A stretch of 6,195 bases of DNA from Acetatifactor sp. (lineage in GTDB: Bacteria; Bacillota; Clostridia; Lachnospirales; Lachnospiraceae): the NCBI GenBank assembly GCA_024699575.1, contig JAILPF010000231.1:1-6195 (forward strand), in the 5' to 3' direction. The translations under genes and the position numbers were made by a program. Below are positions 1 to 6,195 of the stretch, piece after piece (position 1 is the first letter of the stretch; each line of letters begins with the position of its first letter). Below the pieces are notes generated by a model. The model saw only the letters and a program-made list of their open reading frames with translations. It was not told the origin of the DNA and made no database searches.

Positions 1-2156
1 TGCATACCCTGTCCGCCAAGTACGTAGGAAGGACGTACCAATACAGGATAGCCAAGTCTGTTGGCAACTCTCTTAGCTTCCTCCGCAGTATAAACAGTAC
101 CACCTGCTGCACGGGGAATCTGAGTTTCTTCCAGAATCTTATCAAACAGTTCTCTATCTTCTGCTGCATCCACATCCTCTGCTTTGGTTCCAAGGATGGG
201 GACACCCATCTTCATCAGACTTTCTGTCAGTTTGATGGCAGTCTGTCCACCGAACTGTACCACTGCACCATCCGGTTTTTCGATATTGACAATGGACTCC
301 ACATCTTCCGGAGTGAGGGGCTCAAAGTACAGCTTATCTGCGATATCAAAGTCCGTACTTACAGTCTCAGGGTTATTATTGATAATGATGGTTTCATAGC
401 CTGCTTTGGAGAACGCCCATGTGGCATGCACAGAGCAATAGTCAAATTCGATACCCTGTCCGATACGGATAGGTCCGGAACCAAGTACCAATACCTTCTT
501 ACGTCCCTTGGTTTCTTTTGCCTCACACTCTCCACCGAATACAGAGTAATAATAAGGAGTGGAAGCTGCGAACTCAGCCGCACAGGTATCAACCATCTTG
601 TAAACGGCAACAATTCCGTTTGCATATCTCATTTCCTTGATTTCCTGCTCGCTCTTACCGGTAAGTCTGGCAATCACATTGTCAGGAAATTCAATTCTCT
701 TTGCTTCTCTCAAAAGTTCAACAGTCAGAGGTCCTTTTTTCAGGGCATCTTCCATCTCAACCAGCACTTCAATCTTATCGATGAACCAGATATCAATCAT
801 GGTGATATCATGAATCTCCTCGTAGGAAAGTCCTTTTCTCAAAGCTTCAGCGATAACATAGATACGCTGGTCATCTACAATCTTCAAACGCTCTCTCAGT
901 TCATCTGCTGAAAGTTCACTGAAATCGTAGCTGAGGAGGCAATCCACGTGCTGTTCCAGAGAACGGATTGCTTTCATCAATGCGCCCTCGAAGTTATTGC
1001 AGATACTCATAACCTCACCTGTTGCCTTCATCTGTGTGGTCAGAGTACGCTTTGCAGTGATGAATTTATCGAAGGGCAGTCTGGGAATTTTCACTACACA
1101 GTAATCCAATGTAGGTTCGAAGCTTGCATAGGTCTTCTGGGTAATTGCATTTTTAATCTCATCCAAGGTGTAACCAAGCGCAATCTTGGCAGCAACCTTA
1201 GCAATCGGATAACCGGTTGCCTTGGAAGCCAATGCAGAAGAACGGCTTACACGGGGGTTAACCTCAATAACACAATATTCAAAGCTGGTGGGATGCAGTG
1301 CAAACTGTACGTTACATCCGCCGGTAATTCCCAGTTCATTGATAATATTCAATGCGGAAGTACGAAGCATCTGATATTCTTTATCACTCAACGTCTGTGA
1401 AGGAGCCACCACGATACTGTCACCAGTATGCACACCGACGGGATCGATATTCTCCATGTTGCAGACTGTGATACAATTGCCTGCGTTGTCACGCATTACC
1501 TCGTACTCAATTTCTTTCCATCCGGCAATACACCGCTCTACCAGGACCTGACCCACACGGGAAAGTCGAAGACCGTTCTCCAGAATTTCCTCCAGTTCTG
1601 TCTGATTATGAGCGATACCTCCACCGGAACCACCCAGCGTATAAGCAGGGCGAAGTACTACAGGGTAACCGATGGAATTGGTAAATTCCACACCATCCTT
1701 CACTGTCTCAACAACCTTGGAGGCTGCGCACGGCTCACCGATACGCTCCATCAAATCCTTAAATTCCTGACGCCCCTCTGCATTACGGATGGTAGCTGCA
1801 GTTGTTCCCAAAAGCTTCACATTATGGGATGCCAAAAATCCGGATTCCTCCAGTTCCATACCAAGGTTCAGTCCTGCCTGTCCACCCAGAGTGGGCAGAA
1901 TGCTGTCAGGCTTTTCTTTCTCGATAATCTGCTCCAACACTTTTACAGTCAGGGGCTCTATATATACTTTATCTGCAATGTCTTTATCGGTCATGATGGT
2001 TGCAGGGTTTGAGTTTACGAGAATAACCTCCACGCCCTCCTCTTTCAAAGAACGGCAGGCCTGTGTCCCCGCATAGTCAAATTCCGCTGCCTGTCCGATT
2101 ACAATAGGACCGGAGCCGATTACCATTACACGTTTTACATTTGGATTCTTAGGCAT
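1..2156 (-). CDS. carB: Carbamoyl-phosphate synthase large subunit, 3' end cut by the window edge
   Basis: CarB uses two ATP to turn bicarbonate and ammonia (supplied by CarA) into carbamoyl phosphate, the precursor for pyrimidines and arginine, in the cytoplasm. The frame is open from the ATG at 2156 to the left edge, giving 718 residues; the family usually has about 1,065-1,075. The first synthetase half has the N-terminal motif GSGPIVIGQ (residues 14-22), Arg129, the ATP-grasp motif [12 protein letters not shown] starting at Arg169, and the metal-binding EVNPR (Glu298, Asn300). Arg129 and Arg169 fall at exactly the E. coli numbers, which supports this start. The oligomerisation domain covers about 400-550 and contains [11 protein letters not shown] from residue 519. 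The second half begins with [10 protein letters not shown] at 559. The sequence stops inside the second ATP-grasp at [11 protein letters not shown] (708-718), so the rest of that domain and the C-terminal allosteric domain lie outside the window. An in-frame ATG two codons upstream (2162) is only 3 bases from the ribosome binding site and is less likely. The start overlaps the end of carA by 8 bases. Identification is near certain. Confidence 0.98.
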   Translation of the reverse strand, partial: MPKNPNVKRVMVIGSGPIVIGQAAEFDYAGTQACRSLKEEGVEVILVNSNPATIMTDKDIADKVYIEPLTVKVLEQIIEKEKPDSILPTLGGQAGLNLGMELEESGFLASHNVKLLGTTAATIRNAEGRQEFKDLMERIGEPCAASKVVETVKDGVEFTNSIGYPVVLRPAYTLGGSGGGIAHNQTELEEILENGLRLSRVGQVLVERCIAGWKEIEYEVMRDNAGNCITVCNMENIDPVGVHTGDSIVVAPSQTLSDKEYQMLRTSALNIINELGITGGCNVQFALHPTSFEYCVIEVNPRVSRSSALASKATGYPIAKVAAKIALGYTLDEIKNAITQKTYASFEPTLDYCVVKIPRLPFDKFITAKRTLTTQMKATGEVMSICNNFEGALMKAIRSLEQHVDCLLSYDFSELSADELRERLKIVDDQRIYVIAEALRKGLSYEEIHDITMIDIWFIDKIEVLVEMEDALKKGPLTVELLREAKRIEFPDNVIARLTGKSEQEIKEMRYANGIVAVYKMVDTCAAEFAASTPYYYSVFGGECEAKETKGRKKVLVLGSGPIRIGQGIEFDYCSVHATWAFSKAGYETIIINNNPETVSTDFDIADKLYFEPLTPEDVESIVNIEKPDGAVVQFGGQTAIKLTESLMKMGVPILGTKAEDVDAAEDRELFDKILEETQIPRAAGGTVYTAEEAKRVANRLGYPVLVRPSYVLGGQGM

Positions 2157-3345
2157 TTTCATTCTCTCCCTTCATCATGTTAATGAACCGGTCAAACAGA
2201 TAACCGGAATCTTGTGGTCCGGGGCATGCCTCGGGATGGAACTGTACCGTAAAAATATTTTTGCCGGTATAAGCCAGTCCCTCATTGGTACCATCATTGA
2301 CGTTGACGAAAGCAGGCACAGCCACCTTCGGGTCAAGTTTGTCGGTATCCACCACATAACCATGGTTCTGAGAAGAAATGTATACTCTTCCGGTGGCAAG
2401 ATCCTTCACAGGATGATTTCCACCGCGATGTCCATATTTCATTTTGTGGGTGTCAGCACCGGTGGCAAGTGCCATCAGCTGATGTCCCAGGCAAATAGCA
2501 AAAATAGGAATATCTGTATTGTAAAGTTTTCTTACTTCCTCAATGATAGAAGTGCATTCCTTGGGGTCTCCGGGGCCGTTACTGAGCATGATTCCATCAG
2601 GTGCATCTTTTATAATCTCCTCAGCAGAAGTCAACGCAGGATAAACTGTAACTTCGCATCCTCTCTCTGCCAGAGATCTTGCGATATTTGCTTTGGCACC
2701 AAAATCCAGCAAAGCCACCTTTAATCCCGCACCGTTTAATTCTTTCACCAATGCCGGTTTGGGCTCTCTGATTCCTTTCTCATAGGAAGCCTTGTCAAAA
2801 CGTGCAGAACCGGACAACGGTCCGTTCTGTGCAAGGTCTGTGGTAGGTGCAAGTGTATATTTTTTATCGCAGCTTACTTTCTCTACGACCTTCCCTGTTG
2901 TATATGCTTTTAATTTAGGGAGAATGGTATTCAAATCATACTTTGCATTCGTAGTGATCATTCCATTCATCGTTCCCTTTTCACGAAGAATCTTGGTAAG
3001 TGCTCTCGTATCAATTCCTGCAATTCCGGGTACACCGTTCTCCTCCAAGAATTGCTGAATACTACAGTCATTACGGAAATTGCTAGGAATTCGTGACAGC
3101 TCACGGACAATAAATCCGTCCGGCCATGGTCTTAACGATTCACAATCATCCTTACAGATACCATAATTACCAATCAGGGGGTATGTCATGCATACAGCCT
3201 GTCCGGCATATGAGGGATCCGTCAACACTTCCAGATAACCTGCCATGGATGTGTTAAAAACAATCTCGCTGATGATTTCTTTGTCGGCACCGATATGTGT
3301 TCCCTCAAACACCGTGCCATCTTCCAGAATCAAAAATGCCTTCAT
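2149..3345 (-). CDS. carA: Carbamoyl-phosphate synthase small (glutaminase) subunit
   Basis: CarA is the glutamine amidotransferase subunit: it releases ammonia from glutamine and channels it to CarB. The 398-residue protein is complete. The N-terminal CPSase small-chain domain (about 1-150) has the typical opening [12 protein letters not shown], then FNTSMAGY (30-37), LTDPSYAGQ (41-49) and IDTRALT (111-117). The class I glutaminase domain begins near 208 ([13 protein letters not shown]). It carries LSNGPGDP (254-261), the nucleophile Cys285 in AICLGHQ, and His370 and Glu372 in FHPEACPGP, so the catalytic triad is complete. The E. coli nucleophile is Cys269, so about 16 extra residues lie before it here. 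They fall in the segment joining the two domains (about 157-208), which is rich in Lys, Pro, Ala and Ser. The start is fixed by AGAGG six bases upstream. Its last codons overlap carB, and together with the promoter at 3450-3478 this forms a carAB operon. Confidence 0.98.
   Translation of the reverse strand: MKAFLILEDGTVFEGTHIGADKEIISEIVFNTSMAGYLEVLTDPSYAGQAVCMTYPLIGNYGICKDDCESLRPWPDGFIVRELSRIPSNFRNDCSIQQFLEENGVPGIAGIDTRALTKILREKGTMNGMITTNAKYDLNTILPKLKAYTTGKVVEKVSCDKKYTLAPTTDLAQNGPLSGSARFDKASYEKGIREPKPALVKELNGAGLKVALLDFGAKANIARSLAERGCEVTVYPALTSAEEIIKDAPDGIMLSNGPGDPKECTSIIEEVRKLYNTDIPIFAICLGHQLMALATGADTHKMKYGHRGGNHPVKDLATGRVYISSQNHGYVVDTDKLDPKVAVPAFVNVNDGTNEGLAYTGKNIFTVQFHPEACPGPQDSGYLFDRFINMMKGENENA
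2166..2172 (-). promoter_or_regulatory. carB ribosome binding site inside the end of carA
   Basis: The minus strand reads AAGGGAG here, 9 bases before the carB ATG at 2156. It lies within the last codons of carA, and carB starts before carA stops (ATGCCTAA, 2156-2149). A ribosome finishing carA is therefore well placed to start carB, which would help keep the two subunits in equal amounts. The coupling is inferred from the layout. The spacing favours the ATG at 2156 over the in-frame ATG at 2162. Confidence 0.8.
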
Positions 3346-3351
3346 ATCTTA

Positions 3352-3356
3352 CCTCT
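3352..3356 (-). promoter_or_regulatory. carA ribosome binding site
   Basis: The minus strand reads AGAGG, followed by six bases and the carA ATG at 3345. The upstream stretch is also purine-rich (GAGGATGAGGAGAAA). The spacing and match support this start codon, and no competing in-frame start is needed for the CarA N-terminus to align with the family. I see no leader segment that clearly pairs with this site. Confidence 0.85.
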
Positions 3357-3374
3357 TTTCTCCTCATCCTCGCC

Positions 3375-3443
3375 ATTACACTTATGAAGAATGCCCTGCA
3401 AGGGCGCTCCGGGCAAGGCATAATTTCATTTCTTATGCGTAAT
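3375..3443 (-). promoter_or_regulatory. Stem-loop in the carAB 5' leader, function unknown
   Basis: Read on the minus strand, the leader can fold on itself. The core is a nine-pair stem between 3421-3413 (AUGCCUUGC) and 3399-3391 (GCAGGGCAU), with one G-U pair and a 13-base loop. Four further pairs (3434-3431 with 3390-3387) and a closing AUUAC/GUAAU stem (3443-3439 with 3379-3375) extend it across bulges. The predicted transcription start lies at the foot of this structure. No T run follows it, so it is not a terminator, and it leaves the carA ribosome binding site free. The loop does not match the PyrR-binding consensus known from Bacillus pyr leaders as I recall it. It could stabilise the mRNA or be a regulatory element; the pairing is seen in the sequence, the role is not. 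Confidence 0.5.
3418..3438. repeat. Inverted repeat GCATAA-N9-TTATGC just after the carAB transcription start
   Basis: Two perfect six-base arms (3418-3423 and 3433-3438) flank nine AT-rich bases. The repeat lies about 5-25 bases downstream of the predicted start of carAB transcription, a position where a bound repressor would block transcription. As RNA it could form a small hairpin that excludes the nine-pair leader stem, because both use 3418-3421. The arm spacing does not fit the usual ARG box layout, and I cannot name a regulator. Arms this short in AT-rich DNA can occur by chance. Confidence 0.35.
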
Positions 3444-3449
3444 CGGTTT

Positions 3450-3478
3450 ATTATATCACAAAAAGTATGTGGTAGCAA
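3450..3478 (-). promoter_or_regulatory. Predicted sigma-A promoter for carAB
   Basis: On the minus strand the -35 box is TTGCTA (3478-3473, four of six consensus bases), followed by a 17-base spacer and a perfect TATAAT (3455-3450). A TG one base before the -10 box makes it an extended -10 (TGATATAAT). Transcription would start near 3444-3443, giving a leader of about 98 bases before the carA ATG. The -35 box sits only about a dozen bases beyond the end of the purL terminator. This supports carAB being its own transcription unit. Confidence 0.85.
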
Positions 3479-3490
3479 CCCAAATTCCTT

Positions 3491-3521
3491 GAAAAAGAGA
3501 AGCTGTTTAAACAGCTTCTCT
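3491..3521 (-). terminator. Intrinsic terminator after purL
   Basis: A perfect 26-base palindrome (3496-3521, centred on TTTAAA) lies ten bases after the purL stop codon. In the purL transcript it forms a stem of about ten pairs, AGAGAAGCUG with CAGCUUCUCU, and a short loop. The stem runs directly into a run of five U (3496-3492). This is a standard rho-independent terminator. On the opposite strand a T run (3528-3533) lies several bases beyond the stem, so it would be a poorer terminator in that direction. Confidence 0.9.
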
Positions 3522-3531
3522 CTTCCGTTTT

Positions 3532-6195
3532 TTATCTGAAATATTCCACACCGGATTCGAAAATCTTCATATCCTGTTCACCGTATATATTTATTGCTAC
3601 AGAATCACCTCTTCTCTCGGAATGAGCCATCTTACCGAGAACTCTTCCATCCGGTGAAGTGATACCTTCAATCGAGCAATAAGAACCGTTGATATTATAT
3701 TCCTCATCCATGGATACATTTCCGTCCTGGTCGGAATACTGTGTAGCAACCTGCCCGTTTGCAAACAAGCGCTCCAGCCATTCCTTCGGAGCAACAAAAC
3801 GTCCCTCTCCATGGGAAGCAGGGTTACAATAGGTTGCGCCAAGCTCAGCACCCTGTAACCAGGGAGATTTGTTGGAAACTACCTTTGTGTATACCATCTT
3901 GGAGATATGACGGTTGATGGTATTGAAAGTCAAAGTAGGAGAATCCTCCTTCTGACCGACAATCTCACCATAGGGAACAAGTCCCAGCTTAATTAACGCC
4001 TGGAATCCGTTACAGATACCAAGTGCCAGACCATCTCTCTCATTCAAAAGCTTTGTGACGGCCTCCTTCATCTTTTCATTCTGGAAAGCTGTTGCAAAGA
4101 ACTTCGCGCTTCCATCTGGTTCATCACCGGCAGAGAATCCACCGGGGAACATAATAATCTGAGCCTGTCCGATTCCCTTTTCAAAGGCATCCACAGATTC
4201 TCTGATGTCCTCTGCTGTCATATTCTTGAATACCTGTGTGATTACCTTGGCACCGGCACGTTCAAACGCTTTGGCACTGTCGTACTCACAGTTGGTTCCC
4301 GGGAATACAGGAATAAATACGGTAGGTCTTGCAACTTTATTTTTGCAGACATAAATATCGTTTGTCTGATAAAGCTTACTTTCCACTGCCTCTGTACCCT
4401 TTACAGCCTTGGTAGGAAATACCTTCTCAAGCTTGGATGTCCATGCGTCCAACGCCTCATCCATGCTGATTGTCGCATCACCATAGACAAATGCAGCTTC
4501 TTTTGTCACTTTACCGATCAGAGTGTAAGGAATTTCCCTTTCGGAAAGAACCGCAAGCTTATCTGCCGGAATCTCAGCTATAATATCACCGAGTCCGTTT
4601 CCAAATACATCTTCAGCGCTGAGAGTTTCCTCAAGTTGCACACCAAGTTTATTACCAAATGCCATCTTGGATACCGCAGCTGCAACACCCTTGGCATCCA
4701 GAGCATAAGCTGCCACAATGGTATGTTCCTCAGTCAGCTTGTGAATCATGTCATAAAGTTTTGCTGCACTCTCATACATAGGGATGTCATAGTCGTCCTT
4801 TTCAATCTCAAAGCGTACCAGCACATCACCCGGATTCTTAAATTCAGGTGTCACAATCTCGCCTGCCTTTGCCACATCCACAGCAAAAGAAACCAATGTA
4901 GGCGGTACGTCAATGTCATTGAAGGTTCCGGACATACTATCCTTACCACCGATGGATGGAAGACCAAATCCGATCTGTGCGTCATACGCACCGAGAAGCG
5001 CTGCAAAAGGCTGACTCCAACGGCTGGGATCACTGGTCATTCTGCGGAAATACTCCTGGAATGTGAAGCGAATCCTGCTGTAGTCTCCACCGTTTGCCAC
5101 AATTTTCGCCATGGATTCCACCACTGCATACACTGCACCATGGTAAGGGCTCCATGAGGAAAGATAAGGATCAAAGCCATAGCTCATCATGGTAACAGTA
5201 TCTGTCTTACCTTTTAATACAGGAAGCTTTGCTACCATTGCCTGTGTCTCGGTAAGCTGATATTTACCACCATAAGGCATAAACACGCTGCCTGCACCGA
5301 TGGATGCATCAAACATCTCCACCAGACCCTTTTGTGAGCAGACATTCAAATCATTCAAGAGGGTTAACCATGCACCCTTCACATCTTTGTTTTCTATTTT
5401 ATCTGCCACAGCTTTTACAGAGTATTTCTTCAGATAATTGCTTTCTTCATCAGGGATATCCACTTTGACGCTGGTCTCCTGATGTGCACCGTTGGTGTCA
5501 AGGAAAGCTCTCTTCAAATCTACAATCTTTTTGCCTCGCCAGTTCAATACCAGTCTTGGCTCTTTTGTAACGGTTGCCACCGCAATTGCCTCAAGATTCT
5601 CTTCTGCCGCATAACCGAGGAAGGCGTCCACGTCCTTCGGATCAACAACAACCGCCATTCTCTCCTGAGACTCGGAAATAGCAAGCTCCGTACCGTCAAG
5701 TCCGGCATACTTTTTGGGAACCTTGTCCAGTTCAACAACCAGACCGTCTGCCAGCTCACCGATTGCAACAGATACACCGCCCGCACCAAAGTCATTACAT
5801 TTCTTAATCAGACGGCTTACTTCCTCGCGTCTGAACAATCTCTGAATCTTACGTTCAGTAGGCGCATTACCTTTTTGTACCTCAGCACCGCAGGTCTCGA
5901 TGGAGCTCTCTGTATGCACCTTGGAAGAACCGGTTGCACCACCGCAGCCGTCACGTCCGGTACGTCCCCCCAAAAGGATAATGATATCTCCGGGGTCAGA
6001 AGTCTCACGAATTACATTTTTTCTCGGTGCAGCACCCATTACAGCACCGATTTCCATTCTCTTTGCAACATAATCAGGATGATAGATTTCTTTTACAAAA
6101 CCGGTAGCAAGACCAATCTGATTACCATAGGAAGAATAGCCGTTGGCTGCACCTCTAACCAGTTTCTTCTGAGAAAGTTTACCTTTTAATGTGTC
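3532..6195 (-). CDS. purL: Phosphoribosylformylglycinamidine (FGAM) synthase, large single-chain form, 5' end cut by the window edge
   Basis: PurL converts FGAR to FGAM using glutamine and ATP, the fourth step of de novo purine synthesis, in the cytoplasm. The frame is open from the right edge to the TAA at 3532-3534, giving the last 887 residues. Single-chain forms are about 1,250-1,300 long, so roughly 370-400 N-terminal residues are missing. Counting from the first visible residue, GGRTGRDGCGGATGSSK (76-92), a conserved FGAM synthase motif, lies in the first synthetase half. The second half contains DPYLSSWSPYHGA (about 342-354) and GLPSIGGKDSMSG (about 411-423). The glutaminase domain starts near 625 (VFIPVFPGTNCEYDSA) and has PGGFSAGDEPDG (684-695), nucleophile Cys728 in GICNGFQ, CNPASHGEGRF (790-800), and His858 and Glu860 in AHSER. 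The fused glutaminase separates it from the B. subtilis split PurS-PurQ-PurL enzyme. The wording (GDEPDG, HSER) fits the form I recall from Clostridia and streptococci. An internal ATG at 6057 is not the real start, because conserved sequence such as RGAANGYSSYGNQIG continues upstream. Confidence 0.97.
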   Translation of the reverse strand, partial: DTLKGKLSQKKLVRGAANGYSSYGNQIGLATGFVKEIYHPDYVAKRMEIGAVMGAAPRKNVIRETSDPGDIIILLGGRTGRDGCGGATGSSKVHTESSIETCGAEVQKGNAPTERKIQRLFRREEVSRLIKKCNDFGAGGVSVAIGELADGLVVELDKVPKKYAGLDGTELAISESQERMAVVVDPKDVDAFLGYAAEENLEAIAVATVTKEPRLVLNWRGKKIVDLKRAFLDTNGAHQETSVKVDIPDEESNYLKKYSVKAVADKIENKDVKGAWLTLLNDLNVCSQKGLVEMFDASIGAGSVFMPYGGKYQLTETQAMVAKLPVLKGKTDTVTMMSYGFDPYLSSWSPYHGAVYAVVESMAKIVANGGDYSRIRFTFQEYFRRMTSDPSRWSQPFAALLGAYDAQIGFGLPSIGGKDSMSGTFNDIDVPPTLVSFAVDVAKAGEIVTPEFKNPGDVLVRFEIEKDDYDIPMYESAAKLYDMIHKLTEEHTIVAAYALDAKGVAAAVSKMAFGNKLGVQLEETLSAEDVFGNGLGDIIAEIPADKLAVLSEREIPYTLIGKVTKEAAFVYGDATISMDEALDAWTSKLEKVFPTKAVKGTEAVESKLYQTNDIYVCKNKVARPTVFIPVFPGTNCEYDSAKAFERAGAKVITQVFKNMTAEDIRESVDAFEKGIGQAQIIMFPGGFSAGDEPDGSAKFFATAFQNEKMKEAVTKLLNERDGLALGICNGFQALIKLGLVPYGEIVGQKEDSPTLTFNTINRHISKMVYTKVVSNKSPWLQGAELGATYCNPASHGEGRFVAPKEWLERLFANGQVATQYSDQDGNVSMDEEYNINGSYCSIEGITSPDGRVLGKMAHSERRGDSVAINIYGEQDMKIFESGVEYFR

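Noticed and set aside
426..2076. Several plus-strand open frames of 95-194 codons opposite carB (426-911, 948-1400, 1428-2012, 1789-2076).
   Set aside because: All lie antisense to carB, whose minus-strand frame is continuous and matches CarB throughout. Some of these frames overlap each other, and none forms a recognisable protein.
3305..3421. A 38-codon frame in the leader that overlaps the carA start out of frame and holds seven arginines, recalling the arginine attenuator peptides of fungal carbamoyl-phosphate synthase genes.
   Set aside because: It has no ribosome binding site before its start. The arginines come largely from the purine-rich stretch that serves as the carA ribosome binding region. 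The fungal mechanism is not known in bacteria.
3382..3429. A possible 15-codon leader peptide (MKLCLARSALAGHSS) upstream of carA.
   Set aside because: It has no ribosome binding site, lies inside the predicted stem-loop, and has no run of codons for a relevant regulatory amino acid.
3375..3443. A PyrR-type attenuator or a pyrimidine riboswitch before carAB.
   Set aside because: There is no terminator hairpin with a U run between the promoter and carA, and the loop CCGGAGCGCC fits the PyrR-binding consensus only in part, without the flanking paired bases.
3532..6057. Taking the ATG at 6057 as the purL start.
   Set aside because: The frame continues for 46 more codons to the window edge with sequence typical of PurL, and a large-type PurL needs several hundred more N-terminal residues.
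5482..6189. A 235-codon open frame on the plus strand opposite purL.
   Set aside because: It is entirely antisense to highly conserved PurL sequence, resembles no known family to my eye, and is rich in Cys, His and Ser as expected from a mirrored coding strand. Treated as a shadow.

Overview
The window holds three nucleotide-biosynthesis genes, all on the minus strand. In transcription order they are purL (right, cut at its 5' end by the window edge), then carA (complete), then carB (left, cut at its 3' end). Protein wording, moderate GC content, strong purine-rich ribosome binding sites, a compact intrinsic terminator and a sigma-A type promoter all suggest a Gram-positive Firmicute. The best guess is Clostridia of the Lachnospiraceae kind. 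That placement is an inference from protein similarity recalled from memory, not from a search.

Layout, right to left. Positions 6195-3532 encode the last 887 residues of a large, single-chain PurL (FGAM synthase) with its fused glutaminase domain. Ten bases after its stop lies a perfect-palindrome hairpin followed by a T run, a convincing terminator (3521-3491). Immediately downstream is a promoter with a consensus extended -10 and a 17-bp spacer (3478-3450). A leader of about 98 bases follows; it can fold into a stem-loop near its 5' end and also carries a short inverted repeat that competes with that stem. carA (3345-2149) and carB (2156 to the left edge) follow, overlapping by 8 bases.

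Function. CarA hydrolyses glutamine and passes ammonia to CarB, which makes carbamoyl phosphate for pyrimidine and arginine synthesis. PurL performs the glutamine-dependent fourth step of de novo purine synthesis. All catalytic residues that can be checked are in place and no frameshift was found in any of the three genes. The terminator and promoter suggest that carAB is transcribed separately from purL, although readthrough is possible.

This is an ordinary housekeeping region. I found no mobile element, CRISPR array, RNA gene or unknown protein system. The least explained part is the 186-bp gap between purL and carA, and the findings concentrate there. No stretch longer than 300 bases lacks a gene.
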